Part shown: piece after piece, positions 26,990 through 35,178 of the stretch | Numbering within the stretch: position 1 is the first letter of the stretch | Layout of the letters: every line of letters starts with the position of its first letter | The notes under the pieces: model-generated | Told to the model about the DNA's origin: nothing | Databases searched by the model: none | The model's input: the letters and a program-made list of their open reading frames with translations, nothing else | Made by a program: the position numbers and the translations under genes | Assembly (NCBI GenBank): GCA_003247575.1 | Contig: QJZC01000066.1 | Location: 17,709-81,708 of the forward strand | DNA length: 64,000 nt | Direction: 5' to 3' | Source: Pseudomonadota bacterium | GTDB taxonomy: Bacteria > Myxococcota_A > UBA9160 > SZUA-336

Positions 26990-27141
26990 GAACGAAGCTC
27001 CGCTGTGGCTGGGCGGCTCCTAGCCGGTCGCTTCCGAACCTGATCGTTGTCCCTGTCTCTGACAGCCTGACAGGCCGTAAACGTCGTCGGTCCGGTGCTC
27101 CGCTGAGCCCAGAGGTTGGTCGATCCCTATCGCTACTATCC

Positions 27142-27954
27142 CTAACCGGCGTGCCGTTCCTTCACTCGACGCGCGAGCTCGAGGACGGGCGCCGTCGCCT
27201 CCTCGACCTCTGCTTCCGTCAGCACGCGGCTCTCGTGCCACGATAGCAACTTCAGCATGCGACGCTGCAACTGAACGTCGAGATCCGAGATCGACCTGCG
27301 AAGATCCGTGTACTGTCCCTCGACCTGCTTGATGCGGCGCTCTAGCAAGGTGCGCGCGCGCTGCCCCGAATACACCGCGGTCACCGCGGCAGCGAGCCCG
27401 ACGGCCAGCAGCAGCGCAACGAGCCCGAGCGCCAGCTGGATGGCGATGGCATTCCGATCCGAGGACAGGGCGGCATCGAGCGCGGCTTGCACCTCTGCGA
27501 GCTCGGCCTGCTGCGCCTCCTCGCGGGCCACCATGCCCGCCGAGCGACGCTTCTCCTGCTCGGCCACGACCTCGGCCGCCTCGGCGCGCTTGCGCGCTTC
27601 ATCCAGCAGCTGCTGCTGCTCGTCGAACTGTGCCGCTGGCACGAAGGGAGCTTCGATGCGCTCCCCCTCGCGCAGGCTGCGCTCGGCCAGGCTCGGATTG
27701 GCTCGCTTCAACGACTCGACCGGACAGATTCGGCTGCGCATCGAGAACCACGAGTCGCCCGCGCCGACGACCCATTCGCGGGTCCCAGGAATCGGCCGCG
27801 CGTCCGCCGCCTCCTGGGCCCGAGTGGCCGAGAAGGGAAGCGCGAGGAGCAGGGTCAGGCAGGACAGCGCAACCCCCAGGGGCAACCCTCCAGGACAGCG
27901 CCACCCCCGGCCAAGGCTGCGGTGAGTCAATCTCGAGTCATCCAGCTTCCGCAT
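27142..27954 (-). CDS. LysM-like domain / coiled-coil membrane protein
   Basis: The 270-residue product has a signal-type N-terminus (hydrophobic 27-46, SCLTLLLALPFSATRA), a LysM-like motif at 58-102 (REWVVGAGDSWFSMRSRICPVESLKRANPSLAERSLREGERIEAP), and a coiled coil at about 108-165. A transmembrane helix (about 175-205) and a second coiled coil follow. LysM binds peptidoglycan, so it may tether the wall to an inner-membrane complex, which resembles the FimV/TspN type of polar organisers. ATG 27954 has GGAGG nine bases upstream; the longer open frame was rejected. Confidence 0.75.
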   Translation of the reverse strand: MRKLDDSRLTHRSLGRGWRCPGGLPLGVALSCLTLLLALPFSATRAQEAADARPIPGTREWVVGAGDSWFSMRSRICPVESLKRANPSLAERSLREGERIEAPFVPAAQFDEQQQLLDEARKRAEAAEVVAEQEKRRSAGMVAREEAQQAELAEVQAALDAALSSDRNAIAIQLALGLVALLLAVGLAAAVTAVYSGQRARTLLERRIKQVEGQYTDLRRSISDLDVQLQRRMLKLLSWHESRVLTEAEVEEATAPVLELARRVKERHAG

Positions 27955-28525
27955 GCGATCCACCCTCCAGGCGTCCCATCTACCGGTGTCCCTTCTCCAC
28001 GATCCACGATCCAAGAATCCCGTGAATTCCAAGAATCCGGCACCACTCGATCCCACTACCCGATTCCAGGCTGAGCGCAGTTGCGACCGGACGACTCCGG
28101 TACACCCGATCCGTTCGTCTCGAGGTTCGTCTCGGGCCGATCTGCCCCGAACAGAGCGCGTGCGAGCCACCCTTCGCGACGCTTGGCCGGGACGACGCGC
28201 ACGGGCTCGAGGCAGCGCGGCGGAAACAGTCACCCCCATGGGGTGCACTGTTCGAGCATCTTCCCTCGCCAAGTTCGACTCCAGGCGACTCCAACCCATT
28301 CCATCCAGGAAACCCAGCCAGCACTCGGTGCTCCCGCGTCACTGGCTACGATCCGCGAGACCAGCTCAAACTAGATTCAGGTATTTCGAATCAATTCGAT
28401 CAGGCTCGAATCGAAATTCTATCACGCCTAGAACCCAGAGAGTGGGTTCCAACCCTGAAGAAACAGACTACGCCAACGCAAAATTGTTGCGGGATCGCAA
28501 CTGCCGGGTAGACATCGCGCAAGTT
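27955..28525. other. Intergenic stretch with A/T-rich island and short repeats
   Basis: No gene is recognised in these 571 bases between two minus-strand genes. Near 27997-28035 there are repeats of CCACGAT and CCAAGAATCC. From about 28370 the sequence turns A/T-rich with repeats of TCGAAT, then a hairpin at 28431. The LysM gene promoter is expected here. Confidence 0.45.
28431..28449. terminator. Small hairpin in A/T-rich spacer
   Basis: GAACCCA (28431-28437) pairs with TGGGTTC (28443-28449) across a five-base loop. It is some 80 bases downstream of the antiporter stop on the minus strand and could terminate that transcript or sit in a leader. Confidence 0.35.
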
Positions 28526-30418
28526 CTACGCAGAAGCGGCTTCGGACATGTCCGGCGCGGCTTCGAAACCGCGCTCTGCCAGCAGAGACTCGGCATCGGC
28601 GAGATCGGGCTTGTGGATAGCCACCGCAACCAGGTCGCCCTTGCGCAGCTCGGAGCCGACCGACATCGGATGCGTCTGCTTCCCTCGCTGCCAGGTCAGG
28701 ATGACGAAGCGCTCCCGCGTGGGTCGCAACTCGGCTTCGACCCCATCTGCGTCTGGCTTGCCGACATAGACGAAGCGGCGCACGAGATACTCCGCGTGGC
28801 GCACCCGCACGTCCCAGCGCTCGACGTCGTGTGCGTCATCGAAGAGCGCATCTGCGTCGCGACTCGCAATGAACTCCTGCGTGACCTTGGGCCGCAGCTT
28901 CGACAGCGCGACGAAGCCGCGGGGAACACCGAAGAGCTCATGGGTGCGGCTCACGAACAACCCGTTCAGCGTGTCGTTCGGAGTGAGTCCGATGGCGATT
29001 CCGACGGACTCGAAGCGAGCACGCTGGAGCGTTCGCTCCTCGAGCGCATTTCCGTAGACCACCGGGAACCCGGCCTCCTCCGCGCGTCGGCAGTTCTGCG
29101 GATTCGAATCGAGGAAGACGACCGTCCGGCCCGCGGCCCGAAGCTCCTCGGCGAGCAACAGCCCGAGCCCCTGCGCGCCGAGGATCGACACGCGATCGCG
29201 ACCCGGCATGCGCACGCCAAGCCAGAGCGCGACCGGTAGCGCAGTCACTCCGGCGAGAGAGACGGTGGCACCGATCGTGAGAAATACGAGCGCGCGCAGC
29301 TCGACCCCGCCTTGCATCCCTGCTCGTGCCAGCTCGCTGGCGGTCACAGATGCGACGGCCGCCGCGACGATCCCCCGCGGAGCCACCCAGCTCAGGAAGA
29401 CGCGCTCCCGCAGCTCCAGCTCGGAGCCGTACGTGGACCAGCTCACGCACAGCGGGCGAACCACCAGGATCAGGGTCGCGACCACAACGATGCCACGCCA
29501 GCCGAGCTCGCGCACATCCGCGATTCGAACGTCCGCCGCCAACAGCACGAAGAGCAGCCCGATCAGGAGGACCGTGAGCTGATCCTTGAACTCGCGTAGA
29601 TCTCGCTTCTCGGCCTCGGGCACGTCGGAGTTGCCAACAACGATTCCCGCGACGGTCACCGCGAGGATTCCGCTGGTACGCAGCAGCGACTCACATCCCT
29701 GGAACAGGAACAGCACGCTCGCGAGCGCCACGATGTTGGCTTGTCCCTCGGGAATCAGCGCCTGCTGCCGCAGCACCCGGGACAGGATCACACCGCCGAG
29801 CAGCCCCGCGCCCGCGCCGAATCCGGCGCGCAGCACGAAGTCGCCTCCGGCCAGGCGCCACGTGTCGGCCTCGGGCGCAAGCACCACCGTGAGCGCGAGT
29901 GCTGCGAGCAGCGCGCCGACGGGGTCGATCATGACGCCTTCGGCCTCGAGCACTGTGGCGAGGCGCGCGCGCAGTCTCAGATCGCGCACCAACGGGCCGA
30001 TCACGGTCGGCCCGGTGACGACGACCAAGGTCCCGAACAGCAAGCCTTGCTGCCACGGCCACTCGAGCACCCACACGGCCGATCCGGCCGCACCAGCCAA
30101 GGTCACCAGCGCCCCGGACGTCACCAGCCTGCGGATCGGAGCGCTCGAACGACGCAGCCGAGACCACTCGAGGTTCATGCTGCCCTCGAACAAGATCACG
30201 GCGACGGCGAGCTCGACGATCGGAAACAAGCCCTCGCCCAGGTCGGCGGGGGTGACCCAGCCCAGTCCGTCCGGCCCGAGACTCGCCCCGACGGCCAAGA
30301 GCACGACGATCCCGGGCACGTGGAGGCGACGCGCCAGAGCTTGCGCGAGCACGCCCACCATGAGCGCGATCACCAGGGTCAGCGCCGGATGAGCGGCACC
30401 GGGATGCAGAGAGTCCAA
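28526..30418 (-). CDS. Cation/proton antiporter (CPA family) with TrkA-N-like domain
   Basis: The 630-residue protein has about 12 hydrophobic segments in residues 10-400, with antiporter signatures such as FEGSMNLEWSRLR, VVTGPTVIGPLVRDLRL and EAEGVMIDPVGALLAAL, the last containing the ion-binding Asp. A cytosolic nucleotide-binding domain follows (VSILGAQGLGLLLAEELRAAGRTVVFLDSNPQN), then a TrkA-C-like end. It should exchange Na+ or K+ for protons at the inner membrane under nucleotide control. The start is uncertain: a TTG at 30418 lies 25 bp from the divergent gor start and has no ribosome binding site. An internal GTG or the ATG at 30361 is possible. Confidence 0.92.
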   Translation of the reverse strand: MDSLHPGAAHPALTLVIALMVGVLAQALARRLHVPGIVVLLAVGASLGPDGLGWVTPADLGEGLFPIVELAVAVILFEGSMNLEWSRLRRSSAPIRRLVTSGALVTLAGAAGSAVWVLEWPWQQGLLFGTLVVVTGPTVIGPLVRDLRLRARLATVLEAEGVMIDPVGALLAALALTVVLAPEADTWRLAGGDFVLRAGFGAGAGLLGGVILSRVLRQQALIPEGQANIVALASVLFLFQGCESLLRTSGILAVTVAGIVVGNSDVPEAEKRDLREFKDQLTVLLIGLLFVLLAADVRIADVRELGWRGIVVVATLILVVRPLCVSWSTYGSELELRERVFLSWVAPRGIVAAAVASVTASELARAGMQGGVELRALVFLTIGATVSLAGVTALPVALWLGVRMPGRDRVSILGAQGLGLLLAEELRAAGRTVVFLDSNPQNCRRAEEAGFPVVYGNALEERTLQRARFESVGIAIGLTPNDTLNGLFVSRTHELFGVPRGFVALSKLRPKVTQEFIASRDADALFDDAHDVERWDVRVRHAEYLVRRFVYVGKPDADGVEAELRPTRERFVILTWQRGKQTHPMSVGSELRKGDLVAVAIHKPDLADAESLLAERGFEAAPDMSEAASA

Positions 30419-30443
30419 GGTGTGGTTAGGCTAGCAACACCGA

Positions 30444-31817
30444 ATGTCCTTGGCTGGAGCTCGAGTGGAATCCTACGACTTCGATCTGTTCACCATCGGG
30501 GCCGGATCCGGCGGCGTGCGCGCGTCGCGGGCATCGGCGCGCTATGGCGCGCGCGTGGCGGTAGCCGACGAGCGCGCGCTGGGCGGCACGTGCGTGAACG
30601 TCGGCTGCATTCCGAAGAAGCTGCTCGTGTATGCGTCTCACTACGCCGAAGATTTCGCGGAGGCGGCCGGCTTCGGCTGGAACGTGGGCGAACGCAGCTT
30701 CGACTGGGGCCGCCTGATCGCGAACAAGGACAAGGAGATCCGGCGGCTCAACGAGGTCTACGCGCGCCTGCTCGATCAAGCTGGCGTCACGCGACTCGAG
30801 GGTCGGGCGCGCATCGTCGACGCGCACACCGTCAGTGTGGGTAATCAGACCTACACGGCTCGCTACATCCTGATCGCAGTCGGTGGCTGGCCGACCCTCC
30901 TCGAGATTCCAGGCGCCGAGCACGCGATCACCTCGAACGAGGCCTTCCACCTGGAGCAGCTGCCGCAACGCGTCGCGATCGTCGGGGGTGGCTACATCGC
31001 CGTCGAATTCGCGGGCATCTTCCATGGACTGGGCTCGCAGGTCACGCAGCTCTACCGGGGCCCGCTGTTCCTGCGCGGCTTCGACGACGACGTGCGCACG
31101 CACCTGGCCGAAGAGATGCGAAAAAAAGGCGTCGATCTACGCTTCGACTGCAACATCACTGCCATCGAGCCGGGCCCCCGCGGCTTGCGGGTCGCGCTGA
31201 CTCGCGGGGAGCCACTGGAAGTCGATCAGGTGCTGATGGCCGTCGGGCGCCACCCTCTGACGAAGGATCTCGGCCTGGAACGCGTAGGAATCGAGCCGGG
31301 GAGCAGGGGCGAGATCGCGGTCGATCGCCTCTCTCGCACCTGTGTCCCGAGCATCTTTGCCATCGGCGACGTCACGGATCGGATCAACCTGACTCCCGTC
31401 GCCCTCGCGGAGGGCGAGGCCCTGGCGCGCACCCTGTTCGCCGATACCCCCACGGAGCCGGATCACGCCGACGTTCCATCGGCCGTCTTCAGCCAGCCGC
31501 CGATCGGCACCGTCGGGCTGACCGAGGCGCAGGCGCGCGCGCAGTTCCAGGACGTGGCCATCTACCGCTCGAGCTTTCGACCGCTCAAGCACACCGTGTC
31601 GGGCAGCGAGGAGCGCAGCCTGATGAAGCTGATCGTCGATCGGAGCAGCGACCGGGTCCTCGGCGTGCACGTGGTGGGCCCAGACGCGGGGGAGATCGTG
31701 CAGGGATTTGCGGTGGCCGTGAAGATGCGAGCAACGAAGGCCCAGCTCGACGCGACCATCGGGATCCATCCGACCGCTGCCGAAGAGCTCGTCACCCTGC
31801 GCGAACCGATCGCCTGA
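30444..31817 (+). CDS. gor: Glutathione-disulfide reductase
   Basis: The 457-residue flavoprotein reduces glutathione disulfide with NADPH. It has the FAD motif GAGSGG at 19-24, the redox-active disulfide GGTCVNVGCIPKK (Cys50, Cys55), the NADPH-binding GGGYIAVEFAGIF, and AIGDVTDRINLTPVA. The dimerisation domain contains the catalytic IGIHPTAAEE near the C-terminus. The short linker and glutathione-type sequence favour Gor over dihydrolipoamide dehydrogenase or mercuric reductase. It is divergent from the antiporter with almost no spacer. The ATG at 30444 was chosen; GTG at 30468 is an alternative. Confidence 0.95.
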   Translation: MSLAGARVESYDFDLFTIGAGSGGVRASRASARYGARVAVADERALGGTCVNVGCIPKKLLVYASHYAEDFAEAAGFGWNVGERSFDWGRLIANKDKEIRRLNEVYARLLDQAGVTRLEGRARIVDAHTVSVGNQTYTARYILIAVGGWPTLLEIPGAEHAITSNEAFHLEQLPQRVAIVGGGYIAVEFAGIFHGLGSQVTQLYRGPLFLRGFDDDVRTHLAEEMRKKGVDLRFDCNITAIEPGPRGLRVALTRGEPLEVDQVLMAVGRHPLTKDLGLERVGIEPGSRGEIAVDRLSRTCVPSIFAIGDVTDRINLTPVALAEGEALARTLFADTPTEPDHADVPSAVFSQPPIGTVGLTEAQARAQFQDVAIYRSSFRPLKHTVSGSEERSLMKLIVDRSSDRVLGVHVVGPDAGEIVQGFAVAVKMRATKAQLDATIGIHPTAAEELVTLREPIA

Positions 31818-31965
31818 ACGCGACCTTCGGGCCGCTACACGCCACCCCGAGCGGCCGAATTCGGAATCGCGCCTCGGCGAGGCGCTCGCGACCCCCTCCG
31901 TCTCCCAGTCGTGCCCTGGCCCTCCCGCTGTCGACAGGTGGGGTGCGGTCTGGTATCCGTCGCGT

Positions 31966-33489
31966 GTGAGCCATTCAGACGCCACAGGTTCCGGTGTCAT
32001 GAACCCCGATGCCGTCGAGAGGCTGGCGGCGGGCACCCGCGTGCTCGTCGGAGAGCGCTGGGTCGAGATCCCGGAGTCGATCGCGAGCGAATATCGGCCT
32101 GGGGACCGGCTACTCGCGGTGCGCAGCACCGGGGAACTGCTCCGGGTCCCGAGCGAGGAGCACGCCCTCGTCACCGAAGCAGTCAGCCGGACGCTGCGCG
32201 CGTTCGAGCACATGCGCTCCGTCTCGGATGCGCAGATCTCCCAGTTTTTCGAGGGGTTCGCCGCCGCACTCGAGCGCAGCGACGTCTGGGAACGCATCGC
32301 CGCGCAGAACGCGCGCGACGTCGAGCGCGCAAAACAGCAGGGCCGCTCGACCACACGGCTGGTGGCCGACGACAAGTTGCGCAGCGGCATGATCGATGGC
32401 CTACGAGGCTGGATCTCGGCACCGTCTCGGCGCGGACAGGTGCTCGAAACGATTCATCAGGACGGATTCGACATCGAGCTGGTGGGAGACGCGCTCGGGG
32501 TCGTCGCCTTCGTGTTCGAAGGGCGCCCGAACGTACTCGCAGATGCCTGCGGCGTGATCCGAGGCGGCAATAGTGTGGTGTTCCGCATCGGTAGCGATGC
32601 CCTGGGGACCGCACGCGCGATGATGCAGCACGCCCTCGAGCCCGCGCGCGAGGCGGCCGGGCTTCCACCCGGAGTCGCCACACTGCTCGACAGTGCCTCG
32701 CGTTCCGCTGGCTGGGCCCTCTTCTCGGATGCGCGCCTATGTCTAGCGGTGGCTCGCGGCTCCGGACCCACCGTCGAGCTCTACGGAGCCCTGGCGCAGA
32801 GCGCCGGAATCCCCGTGAGCCTGCACGGAACGGGGGGCGCCTGGCTCGTGAGTGGCCGCGCGGCGCAGCGCGACGCGTTCGGCGAGGCCGTGTTCCGTTC
32901 GCTCGATCGCAAGGTCTGCAACACGCTCAACACGTGCTGCATCTTGCGCGATCGAGCCGAGGAGCTCGTGCCGATCTTCATCGAGCAACTCGAGGCGGCC
33001 GCGCGCCGCCGGGGCCAGAGCTTCAAGCTGCACGTGCTCGACAAGGATCGCGGGGCCGTACCCAGGGAGCTGTTCGCGCGGCGCGTGACCATCCGCCGTG
33101 CCGAAGGAGACGTCGAGGAATCGCAAGCCGAGCTCCTGAGCCACGACCAGCTAGGACGCGAATGGGAATGGGAGGAGAGTCCCGAGGTCACCCTCGCGCT
33201 CGTCGACTCGGTCACCGAAGCCATCACCTGGTTCAATTCCCAGAGCCCGCACTTCGTCGCCTCGTTGATCTCGTCCGATGCCTCGGAACACGACGACTTC
33301 TTCGCGCAGGTCGACGCACCCTTCGTCGGCGACGCACACACACGCTGGGTGGACGGTCAGGTCGCCCTGTCGAAGCCAGAGCTCGGACTGTCGAACTGGC
33401 AGTCCGGTCGGCTGTTCGGGCGCGGGGGCGTATTGACGGGCGATAGCGTATTCACCGTGCGCACGCGCTACCGCACGCGTCGGAGCTGA
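31966..33489 (+). CDS. ProA-like glutamate-5-semialdehyde dehydrogenase homologue
   Basis: The 507-residue protein is in the gamma-glutamyl phosphate reductase branch of the aldehyde dehydrogenase superfamily. It shows GVVAFVFEGRPNVLADA (178-194), GGNSVVFRIGSDA, and the catalytic Cys318 in KVCNTLNTCC. Typical ProA proteins are about 417 residues; here some 60-90 extra residues precede the fold, and the family's PRGG loop reads ARGSG. No glutamate 5-kinase gene is near. It may still make proline, or reduce another acyl phosphate. An ATG at 31999 is an alternative start. The stop overlaps the convergent hydrolase gene by 22 bp. Confidence 0.82.
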   Translation: MSHSDATGSGVMNPDAVERLAAGTRVLVGERWVEIPESIASEYRPGDRLLAVRSTGELLRVPSEEHALVTEAVSRTLRAFEHMRSVSDAQISQFFEGFAAALERSDVWERIAAQNARDVERAKQQGRSTTRLVADDKLRSGMIDGLRGWISAPSRRGQVLETIHQDGFDIELVGDALGVVAFVFEGRPNVLADACGVIRGGNSVVFRIGSDALGTARAMMQHALEPAREAAGLPPGVATLLDSASRSAGWALFSDARLCLAVARGSGPTVELYGALAQSAGIPVSLHGTGGAWLVSGRAAQRDAFGEAVFRSLDRKVCNTLNTCCILRDRAEELVPIFIEQLEAAARRRGQSFKLHVLDKDRGAVPRELFARRVTIRRAEGDVEESQAELLSHDQLGREWEWEESPEVTLALVDSVTEAITWFNSQSPHFVASLISSDASEHDDFFAQVDAPFVGDAHTRWVDGQVALSKPELGLSNWQSGRLFGRGGVLTGDSVFTVRTRYRTRRS

Positions 33490-34130
33490 ATTGCGGCACA
33501 GGATTCGAGGGCGGCCTCCAGGTCGCAAACTCGGGTCCCGGATTCCTGGGCCACGGCTGCAAGCCATTCGGGCCGCTCCTTCGCGACGATGTACAGGGCC
33601 GGATCCAGCTCGGACAGGTGCGTGGCTTGGTGAAGGTAGATCGCCGCGTAGTCTGGCGGTCGCACGTCGCGCGTCAGCTCCGCCAAGGCGAACGGATCGG
33701 GAATGCGCTGCTTGCCGAGCTGCGGGCGCGAGACGTAGCCCGGTACCGCGCCGATGCCCCCGGCCGCGAGGCCCGGACCGTCGCGCAGGATCGCGCCCCG
33801 GACCTGCTTGGGACGACCACCTGCAAGCAGCAACGCCACGTAGGCTCCGAGGCCGCGCCCCACCAGGCAGGCTTCGCCCGCGTGCTGCAACGCCGCATCC
33901 GCATCGGCCATCAAGATCTCGGCGGTGTACCCCCCGCTGCGCGGGACGTCGGACTGACCGTGACCCGTGAAATCGAGTGCTGCGACCGGACCGGGCCAGC
34001 TCGCCAGCTCGGCGGGGACATCGAGCGGCGAGCGCTCACCCAAACCGTGAAGCAGCAGTAGGGTGCGCCCGTGCCCGCGGCGCAGCTCGTGCAGCGCCAG
34101 GCGAATCTTGCCGTGCATCAGCTCGATCAT
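33468..34130 (-). CDS. Alpha/beta-hydrolase fold protein lacking the nucleophile Ser
   Basis: The 220-residue product has the fold's hallmarks: TLLLLHGLGERSPLDVP (23-39), ALDFTGHGQSDVPRSGGYTA (51-70) and the elbow region LVGRGLGAYVALLLAGG (89-105). In active members that elbow is GxSxG; here it is G91-R-G-L-G95, with Gly at the Ser position. No convincing C-terminal catalytic His is seen. It is therefore probably a non-catalytic or altered member. Its ATG overlaps the stop of an intact hydrolase gene (ATGA), so the two are translationally coupled and may form a heteromer. Its end overlaps proA-like coding sequence on the other strand. Confidence 0.82.
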   Translation of the reverse strand: MIELMHGKIRLALHELRRGHGRTLLLLHGLGERSPLDVPAELASWPGPVAALDFTGHGQSDVPRSGGYTAEILMADADAALQHAGEACLVGRGLGAYVALLLAGGRPKQVRGAILRDGPGLAAGGIGAVPGYVSRPQLGKQRIPDPFALAELTRDVRPPDYAAIYLHQATHLSELDPALYIVAKERPEWLAAVAQESGTRVCDLEAALESCAAIQLRRVR

Positions 34131-35062
34131 GCGAAGCCCGGTTTGCCCAGGAACGCGAGCACCCGCTCCGCGATCTCGTGCGGCTGCTCGATATGCAAGA
34201 AATGCCCGACCCCTTCCACGACCTCGAGACGCGCGTCTCGCGGCAGGCAGGGGCGCAGCTCCTCGGGCACGACGCCCCAGCCCATCTCCTCGTGCTCCGT
34301 ACCCACCAGACCGTAGAGCGGAATCGGGAATCCGGGCAGCCGATCGACGCCCCACTGCCCCCGCCATGGACCGATGCCGCCCATCCGCAGCGAGGGATCG
34401 ATCTTCCAACGCCAGCCATCCGAATCGCGGCGCGCACCCACGCCGGTCAGGTAGTAGAGCCATTCGGGCGAAAGGCGTGGGTTCATGCGCGCGCGACGCC
34501 GAGCGAGCTCTTCGCGTGTGCCCGGCTTGCGCACCAGATCAGCGCAGCGCCGCCGATGATCGAGCCACGTGGAGATCTCGGCTTCGAGCTGTCGCGTGCG
34601 CTCGTGCTCCGCGACATCGGGAGGCGGCCGCCCCGAAGGCAAGCCATCGATCGCAACCAAGCGCGAGAACAAATAGGGCAGAGCCTGGGAGACCTGCACC
34701 ATGAGCGCACCTCCCTTCGAGTGTCCGATCGCAGGACAGGGACCGTCGATCAGCGCTTCTTTCACGATCACCAGATCGCGGCAATCCGCGTCCCAGCTGT
34801 AAAGCTCCGCATGCTCCGAGTTGCCGTGCCCCCGGTGATCCCAGGTGATTACGCGCCACCCCGCATCCGCAAGCAGCGGTGCGAACACATCGTAGGTACG
34901 CGCGAAGTCGAAACCACCGTGTGCCAGTAGCACAGGTGGCGCATCCGGTGCTCCCCACTCGTAGGTCGCGAGCCGAATCCCATAGGACTCGACGAACCCA
35001 TGGCGTTCGGGAGCCCTGGCTCCCGGGTAATCCAGATCGAACTCGGGTTTGGACTCACTCAC
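34127..35062 (-). CDS. Alpha/beta hydrolase
   Basis: The 311-residue enzyme has the oxyanion HGG at 48-50 (LLAHGGFDFARTYD), the strand ITWDHRGHGNSEH (72-84), the nucleophile elbow GHSKGG (113-118, Ser115) and a C-terminal catalytic His in GVGHFLHIEQP. Cap-domain residues 150-225 are rich in Arg and Trp. It resembles esterases or epoxide-hydrolase-like enzymes; the substrate is unknown. A GTG at 35062 starts the conserved part; no strong ribosome binding site is visible and upstream frames look non-coding. The next gene is coupled by an ATGA overlap. Confidence 0.88.
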   Translation of the reverse strand: MSESKPEFDLDYPGARAPERHGFVESYGIRLATYEWGAPDAPPVLLAHGGFDFARTYDVFAPLLADAGWRVITWDHRGHGNSEHAELYSWDADCRDLVIVKEALIDGPCPAIGHSKGGALMVQVSQALPYLFSRLVAIDGLPSGRPPPDVAEHERTRQLEAEISTWLDHRRRCADLVRKPGTREELARRRARMNPRLSPEWLYYLTGVGARRDSDGWRWKIDPSLRMGGIGPWRGQWGVDRLPGFPIPLYGLVGTEHEEMGWGVVPEELRPCLPRDARLEVVEGVGHFLHIEQPHEIAERVLAFLGKPGFA

Positions 35063-35178
35063 TGATGCGGGAGTGTAGCCTGGAGTTCGTCCACTTCCAG
35101 ATTCAGCCCCAAGGGCGCCAGGTCCGGGGCTCGACGGAGTGCGTTGCGCTCGCACGCACTGATCGCTCCCTGCGCATC

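Noticed and set aside
27953..29239. 428-residue plus-strand open frame across the antiporter 3' end
   Set aside because: It spans an intergenic stretch and the reverse of the antiporter, has no recognisable domain, and its N-terminal part is low-complexity.
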